NCBI GenBank assembly: GCA_024220525.1
Contig: JAMYWO010000002.1
Span: forward strand, 504,696 to 540,184
Direction: 5' to 3'
DNA length: 35,489 nt
From: Cochliopodium minus
Lineage: Eukaryota; Discosea; Himatismenida; Cochliopodiidae
The position numbers and the translations under genes were made by a program. The notes beneath the pieces were generated by a model, which saw only the letters and a list, made by a program, of their open reading frames with translations, ran no database searches and was not told the origin of the DNA. Positions 30,650 to 35,489 of this stretch are shown here, one piece after another (the stretch's first letter is position 1; every line of letters starts with the position of its first letter).

Positions 30650-32643
30650 ATGGGAAAATGTTACATTTTGTTGTTCACCATCTTATTTTTTTTCACAGTG
30701 AATAATCTAATTATAGTTGAAAATGGGAACATACAATTCATGAAAATGAAAAGAGATAAACTCGATTTGAATATCACCAATGGTATCATCAAATTTTTAA
30801 ATAATTAATCTTATTTCTTACCAATTATGAAGAAAATATTGTCTTTTTTGATGAATTGATATCAATGTCTGAAAGCTATTCATATTTCACAAATAAAACA
30901 ATTCCAAAATTTGGGTATAATTATTCAATCACATTTTGGGTGAATATCTTTCCAATTGAGAATGAAGGTAAAAAAAAGAATGACAAAAAATATGTAAAGC
31001 GAAATATTGTAAATATCATAATCTTGTAAAATATAGAGCATGATAGGATAATATGTACATCAGAAAATGCATGGAAATTATATTTGAGCGAAAATATGTT
31101 GAAAATCTCTGTGAAAACTTCAATAGGATTAGAAATGATGAAAGAAATAAAAGCAAATGATACACTAGTTGACAAATGGTCTCACGTAATGATGTTGATA
31201 GATGAAGAAAAGGTGAGACTCTATTTGAATGGCAAACAAAAGCTCGATTGGAAAATCACGGTGCCATATAAGCCAAATTCACCAATAGTGATAGGAACAC
31301 ATCCTTCCTCATCATCATATCCCACCTACTCATTATTCTACAAATTCAAATTTTACAATTATCTTATCAAAGATTTTGAAATGTTGGAAGACTATTCCAG
31401 AGTGGCACAAGATCTTCCCGCTCTTCCTCATTCTCATTCGAGGATTTATCCAAGGATCAAAAAATATGATAAATTGTATAAAAGTTTGATGAAGAAGTTG
31501 AGCAAAAACCCCAAAGAATCACTTCAAAAAATAAAGGTTTTGGCTAGTTTGGATCATCTTCCCTCTTTGTATCAGATTGGTTTCTTTTTTTTTTCCCTCA
31601 TTTTTAATTTTTTTCGATTTTTTAATTTTGAATAGGAGACTTTTATTTGCGAGGCGAATATGTACAGCAAAATTTTTGGAAGGCCTTTGTTTATTTCAAT
31701 GAGTCTGCTCATATGGGATACCCAAAATCAAGAAGGATGTTAGGTAAAGATAACAAAAAAAAAGAGGAATTTTTTTGTTTCTTTAAAATTTATAATTTTT
31801 TCAATTTTTTCAATCTATCAAAATTTTTTATTCAAAAAAAATGCAGGATTTTTTTATTCTCAAGGAATTGTGGTAGAAAAAGACGAGTACAAATCGAAAG
31901 TGTGGTACTCCCTCGCCTCTCTAAGAGGAGACACCGAATCCAATCACGCCTTAGGATACAAACTGTGGCTCAAAACCAATCAGGACCCGATCTACTGCGA
32001 AAGATCCTTGGCATACAATCTCTATATCTCCGCCGAAGAAAAATCCTCTTGGTCACAAGGTTTCGAGCTTGTAGAAGAATCCCCACTGTCTTTCGATCTG
32101 GATCTTCATGTCAATGGTGAGCAAGATGAGCTGATCAATCTGCAGAAGTATCGCGCTGAGGATGGCGACAGACATGCCCAACTTTACATGGGTGAGGCTT
32201 ATAGACACGGGCTCAGGAACTTGCCTCGTGACTTGGACATGAGCCGTAACTACTTTGAAAGGGCTGCTCATGATGGAGCTCGTAAAAAAAAAAATTCTCA
32301 AATTACAATTTTTTTTTAAATTTTTTTTTACATAACATTCAAATTTTATTCATTTTTTTTTTTCAAAAATTTAGCTGAAGCATACAGGTAAAAAATATTT
32401 CTTCGAGTTGTATTGTATTTTTTTCGTTTTTAAAATAATTTTTTCAATTTTTTTCATTTATCAAGTGTTTTGGGGAAAATGTACATGGATGGAGATGGTG
32501 TTGAGAAAAACCTTACTCTTGCTATTGAGTATTTCCTCAAAGGAATTGCAAAAAATGATGCTATTGCGTATGCATTGTTGTCATCTCTTTATGCTAATGG
32601 AATAGGTGTACATCAAAATTTGACTTATGCAGCAGAATTGATG
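30650..32643 (+). CDS. SEL1L/HRD3-like ERAD protein, N-terminal half
   Basis: Exons 30650-30782, 30833-30967, 31037-31579, 31636-31743, 31847-32281, 32375-32387 (13 nt) and 32466-32643 are all in phase. They begin with a signal peptide (MGKCYILLFTILFFFTVNN). A laminin-G/concanavalin-like beta-sandwich follows (NYSITFWVN, ISVKTSIGLE, KWSHVMMLIDEEKVRLYLNG, PIVIGTHP). Sel1 repeats come next (IGDFYLRGEYVQQNFWKAFV, GFFYSQGIVVEKDEYKSKVW, LYMGEAYRHGLRNLPRDLDM, LGKMYMDGDGVEKNLTLAIE, SLYANGIGVHQNL) around a conserved SEL1L-type segment (ALGYKLWLKTNQDPIYCERS). The last exon ends in phase 0 (ACT TAT ... TTG ATG) at a GTCATT donor, before a hexamer tract and the N. The remaining repeats and membrane anchor appear to be the exons at 5771-10057, so both halves make one protein of about 1175 residues. 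It would sit in the ER lumen and membrane as adaptor of the Hrd1 ligase. Confidence 0.8.
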
Positions 32644-32654
32644 GTCATTTTATA

Positions 32655-32731
32655 TATTTTTTATTTTTTATTTTTATTTTTATTTTTATTTTTATTTTTA
32701 TTTTTATTTTTATTTTTATTTTTATTTTTAT
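32655..32731. repeat. (TTTTTA)n hexamer tract
   Basis: About twelve TTTTTA hexamers in the intron after the last SEL1L-like exon of block 3, ending at the N. The unit is identical to that at 5657-5730. Confidence 0.9.
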
Positions 32732-32732
32732 N
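32732..32732. other. Single N at a probable contig junction (block 3/4)
   Basis: The hexamer tract of a plus-strand SEL1L intron stops at this N. Unique minus-strand coding sequence starts right after it. Both genes are cut here. Confidence 0.7.
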
Positions 32733-33103
32733 TCACAAGTTGACCATTGATCCACCTGAAAATAATTCCAGAATGTATCTTGTATCCTTTCTTCTGTTTC
32801 TTGATCAAATTTATAATTTCCACCTCTATGTTTGGTTGCTTGAGTTTTTTTTGACCAATTTGTTATTGTCTTCACAGTCACCCCATTCAATTCTGCAATT
32901 AATGATCTTGTTTCTGGAAATTCAGTAGCAACTATACCGAATATTTTCTTAAATTTTTTTATTTTTTCATTTTGTTTTTCACTTTTCCTTTTGAAATTTG
33001 CTTTGCCTCCAATTTTTTCTTCTCGATTTCCTTCTCTATCTAAATAGGAATAATAATAAATTATAGTTGTTTTATTTTGGAAGAATTTTATACGTTGCTT
33101 CAT
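32733..33103 (-). pseudogene. Transposase-like fragment (helix-turn-helix N-terminus), 3' part missing
   Basis: An open frame of about 123 residues from an ATG at 33103 to the N. A helix-turn-helix stretch is visible: SLIAELNGVTVKTITNWSKK, followed by a second basic helical segment (NYKFDQETEERIQDTFWNYF). The N-terminal 55 residues are Lys-rich. This layout, a homeodomain-like helix-turn-helix followed by a second DNA-binding segment, is typical of Tc1/mariner or pogo-type transposase N-termini. The catalytic DDE domain is absent because the block ends. It might instead be another DNA-binding protein. No terminal inverted repeats were recognised in the flank. Confidence 0.4.
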
Positions 33104-33388
33104 TCAGTTTTTTTTTTTTTTTTTAATATAATTGCGCCAAAATAAGAATAGAAAAAGTGAGTTCTCACATCAAAATTATCTATAACTAGATGTCACAATC
33201 AAAAATAATTCTTTCAACAAATACAAAATCACCTATTTAGAATCTAATTTTGAGTTTGATCTCAATTTAAGAATTTAAGTTTATCTGTGATGAGTTTTAA
33301 ATTTGTTTTCATTCTTCTTTATAATTTCTCAAAATGGTCAATTTGACTCAAATTCAATGATTTTTATATCTCATAAATCAAAAAAAAA
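33104..33388. promoter_or_regulatory. Divergent intergenic spacer
   Basis: About 285 bp of AT-rich sequence between the transposase-like fragment (minus) and the 2H-phosphoesterase gene (plus). Both starts are preceded by A/T homopolymers (a T run at 33110-33124 and an A run at 33380-33389). It must hold the promoters, but no specific element is recognised. Confidence 0.3.
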
Positions 33389-34814
33389 ATGAGCAAAAAA
33401 TTGAAAACAGTAATATCAAGATAATATGAATTGAATTTAACTAATTTTTAAAAATCAAAAAATTATATAATTAATATATTTTTAGGTACATACCACCGCA
33501 ATAGTAGTTGTGCCTCCAAAAGAAATATGGGATCAAATACAAGATATTAGAAAGGATCATGATAGAGGATTTGTAAGATGGATGCCACATATAACAGTGT
33601 AAATTGAAAAATTTTTTTGTGAGAATTTAATCTGCAACATATAATTGGATCCAAATTTTAATATCTCAACATAAGGTACTATATAATTGATCAATCAAAT
33701 ACAAATTATATTATATTTGTATATCGATCATTTTTACTAACAAATTTTTATTAAAAATAAAATATTTTTTTTATTAAATAAATTTATTAATTTTTTAATT
33801 TATTTTATTATAGAATCTATCCTTTTGTAGAAAATTGCCATTTCAAGGATGCATATGAGACATTGAAAAAGAACATCAAAATGAAACCCTTCAAACTAAA
33901 ATTGTCCAAGTTCAACTTCTTCAAGCACTCCAAGAACTGTACCGTGTGGATAAGACCAGACGAAGATCTAGGTAAAAAAAAATAAAAATAAAAAGTAAAA
34001 AATAAAAAAAATAAAAAAAATATTTTATTAAATAAATTTTTTTTTTTAGGTGACTCCAAAATGAGCAAGTTGGGACAGTTGCAGTCTCAAATAGAAAGCT
34101 GTTTTCCTTTCTGTAATGACGTGTCCACCATTTCTGACAACGGGTACACTCCTCACTTGTCTGTTGGTCAATGGAACACTGTCAAAGAAGCAAAACGTAA
34201 AAAAAATTCGTTTTTTAAAATCTCAATTTTGAATTTTATTTAATAAATAATTTTTATTTTTTTAAATAATTTTTATTTTTTTATATCATTTTTTTAATTA
34301 AAATTTTTTAATTATTTTAGAGGTTATTGAAAAATATGATAAAGAATTCAAAGAAGTGGAGTTTACTGTCAAAGAATTTTACCTCATCAGTAGATTCAAC
34401 GAAGATCCTTTTGACTACAGGTAAAAAAAAAAAATACATATTTTTTTTATTAATAAAATTTTATTGCAAAGGTATTGTGTTCAATTGGAAGAAGGTGAAC
34501 CTAACTTTAAAATGAACCCGGTTGATACTGTCAAACCGCAGCCAATTAAAAACCGCCTCTTTGTAGGAAACTTACCTAAATATACTTCCGAAAAGTCCCT
34601 CCACTCCAAACTTGAAGAAATTTTGAAAGTGAAGAATGTCAGTGAGGTTGGCATCAATCACATTAGCGTTTTGATGAACAAAGAAGACCCCAACACTTGC
34701 AGAGGCTTCGGTTTTTTGACATTTAACTCTGACAATGAGTGTAGTCAGTTTCTCACTAAAAAAGACAATTTGTTTTATGATAAAAATAAATTGAAAATGG
34801 ATTATGCTAATTAA
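33389..34814 (+). CDS. 2H phosphoesterase (2'-5' RNA ligase/cyclic phosphodiesterase-like) with C-terminal RRM
   Basis: Six exons: 33389-33409, 33486-33598, 33814-33971, 34050-34196, 34321-34420 and 34472-34814. They sum to 882 nt (293 residues), every junction in phase. The ATG at 33389 starts a 21-nt first exon (MSKKLKT) that splices onto VHTTAIVVVPPKEIWDQIQD. Both 2H signature tetrads are present: RWMPHITVIYPF and GYTPHLSVGQW. This is the LigT/CPDase superfamily, which opens 2',3'-cyclic phosphates or ADP-ribose cyclic phosphates. The last 95 residues form an RRM (NRLFVGNLPKYTSEKSL as RNP2 region, RGFGFLTF as RNP1). The fusion implies RNA-directed activity. Its neighbour on the right is the convergent RhoGAP 3' exon, 73 bp away. 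Confidence 0.88.
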
Positions 34815-34887
34815 ATAAGTTTTTTTTCATTTGATTTTTTATTCTTTTTACAAATATTTTTTATTTTTTTTAACATAAAGTTTTTCC

Positions 34888-35315
34888 TCAATCAAAAATT
34901 TCTTGGCAATGAGTAATAAGACTGGACAACACTTTTATGGCGACAGGAATCTTCATCAAAGAGGCCACCAAGGTGTCTTCATCGTCGTCGGAGAACAAAA
35001 TGGGCGCGAAGATTTTAGCCAAGTTGGTGATGCTCATCTTGTTCACCTGGTGAAAAGCGGAGATTTTAAGCAAAAAAGAAAGAATTTTTTTGTAAAATCT
35101 TTTTTTCAAATCTACAAATTTTTCTTGGAAAATTTTCCTGAGAAAAGCAGAAGGAGAAATATTTTTTTTGGAAGCCTCATCGATTACTTCATTGCAAATG
35201 TTAGCCAAGTTTCCGTCCATTTTCTCCTCGACTAACAAGCTGAGATATTTTTTAAGGAAACTGGCAGCGTTGTGGACAGTATCAAAACGAAAAGGAATGT
35301 TAGTATCAGACAAAT
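34888..35315 (-). CDS. RhoGAP domain, 3' half (terminal exon)
   Basis: The exon starts after an acceptor (TTACATAG) and runs to a stop at 34888, giving 143 codons when its first two bases complete a codon begun upstream. It encodes the second half of a RhoGAP domain: FDTVHNAASFLKKYLSLLVE, RFYKKILSFLLKISAF, NKMSITNLAKIFAPILF. These include the conserved N-K-M and N-L-A-x-I-F-x-P signature. The 5' half is not to the right within the window; only a heptamer tract is. The exons at 21282-22758 end in phase 1 at the exact domain position where this one begins, so together they give 1269 nt, 422 residues. The usual LPEPL after the K-Y-L is replaced by SLLVEEK. Confidence 0.85.
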
Positions 35316-35394
35316 CTATGTAAAAAAAAAAAAATAGTTAAAATAATTTCCTTTGTTTAAACTTGTCATTTTTTTAAACTTGTTATTATATTTT

Positions 35395-35489
35395 ATATTT
35401 TTTTTTTATTTATATTTTTTATTTTTTATTTTTTATTTTTTATTTTTTATTTTTTATTTTTTATTTTTTTATTTTTTATTTTTTATTTT
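35395..35489. repeat. (ATTTTTT)n heptamer tract at window end
   Basis: About twelve copies of a 7-bp unit running to the last base. It lies in the intron upstream of the RhoGAP 3' exon. The unit is the same as at the start of block 3 (21000). Confidence 0.9.

Noticed and set aside
21000-35489. A circular or tandemly repeated element with ends at 21000 and 35489
   Set aside because: It would explain the RhoGAP halves, but the SEL1L split needs block 3 to run into block 2, which favours wrong contig order instead.

Overview
This window comes from a very AT-rich, intron-dense nuclear genome of a eukaryotic microbe. The evidence is short GT(A/T)..AG introns of about 40-120 bp, many tiny exons (7, 13, 14, 22, 23 and 26 nt), Asn-rich tracts, and a wholly eukaryotic gene set: Sm-G, a SNAP-25-type SNARE, SEL1L/Hrd3, RNF213, an ESRP/hnRNP-F/H-like protein, and a GRAM-RhoGAP. 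The set suits a free-living amoeboid or similar protist. The lineage cannot be fixed from the sequence. TAA, TAG and TGA all behave as stops.

Three single Ns (5656, 20999, 32732), two of them beside (ATTTTT)n-type tracts on one side and the third likewise, divide the window into four blocks. Block 1 (1-5655) holds a partial P-loop NTPase (Crinkler/RHS-like) and the C-terminal part of an RNF213-like RZ-finger ubiquitin ligase, both on the minus strand. Block 2 (5657-20998) holds the 3' half of a SEL1L/HRD3-like gene with an intruding YtcJ-like amidohydrolase fragment on the opposite strand in one intron. It continues with a macro-domain gene, a small basic ORF, three intronless minus-strand genes (SNAP-25-like SNARE, atypical kinase, zinc-finger protein), an ESRP-like splicing factor and an LYR-motif protein. 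Block 3 (21000-32731) holds the 5' part of a GRAM-RhoGAP gene, an 11-exon nucleotidyltransferase/RNA-ligase-like gene, a small membrane protein, a Sel1-repeat protein, Sm-G, and the 5' half of the SEL1L gene. Block 4 (32733-35489) holds a transposase-like fragment, a 2H-phosphoesterase-RRM fusion, and the 3' exon of the RhoGAP.

The main result is that the blocks seem to be out of order. The RhoGAP 5' exons (block 3, left end) and 3' exon (block 4, right end) are complementary. They match in splice phase and in the 7-mer repeat of the intron. The SEL1L 5' exons (block 3, right end) continue in phase into block 2's left end, with a matching 6-mer repeat. The order consistent with the genes is therefore block 4 - block 3 - block 2. 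Mis-scaffolding is the simplest explanation, and genuine rearrangement is the alternative.

In that corrected order the 2H phosphoesterase-RRM gene, the RhoGAP and the nucleotidyltransferase/RNA-ligase-like gene would be consecutive, with the macro-domain gene further along. Together these suggest a possible RNA end-repair theme, although the ligase domain lacks several canonical catalytic residues. The SEL1L-like protein would serve in ER-associated degradation, the ESRP-like protein and Sm-G in splicing, and the SNARE and RhoGAP in membrane and cytoskeleton traffic. All exon models were built by eye from splice sites, phase and family resemblance. No search or computation was run.
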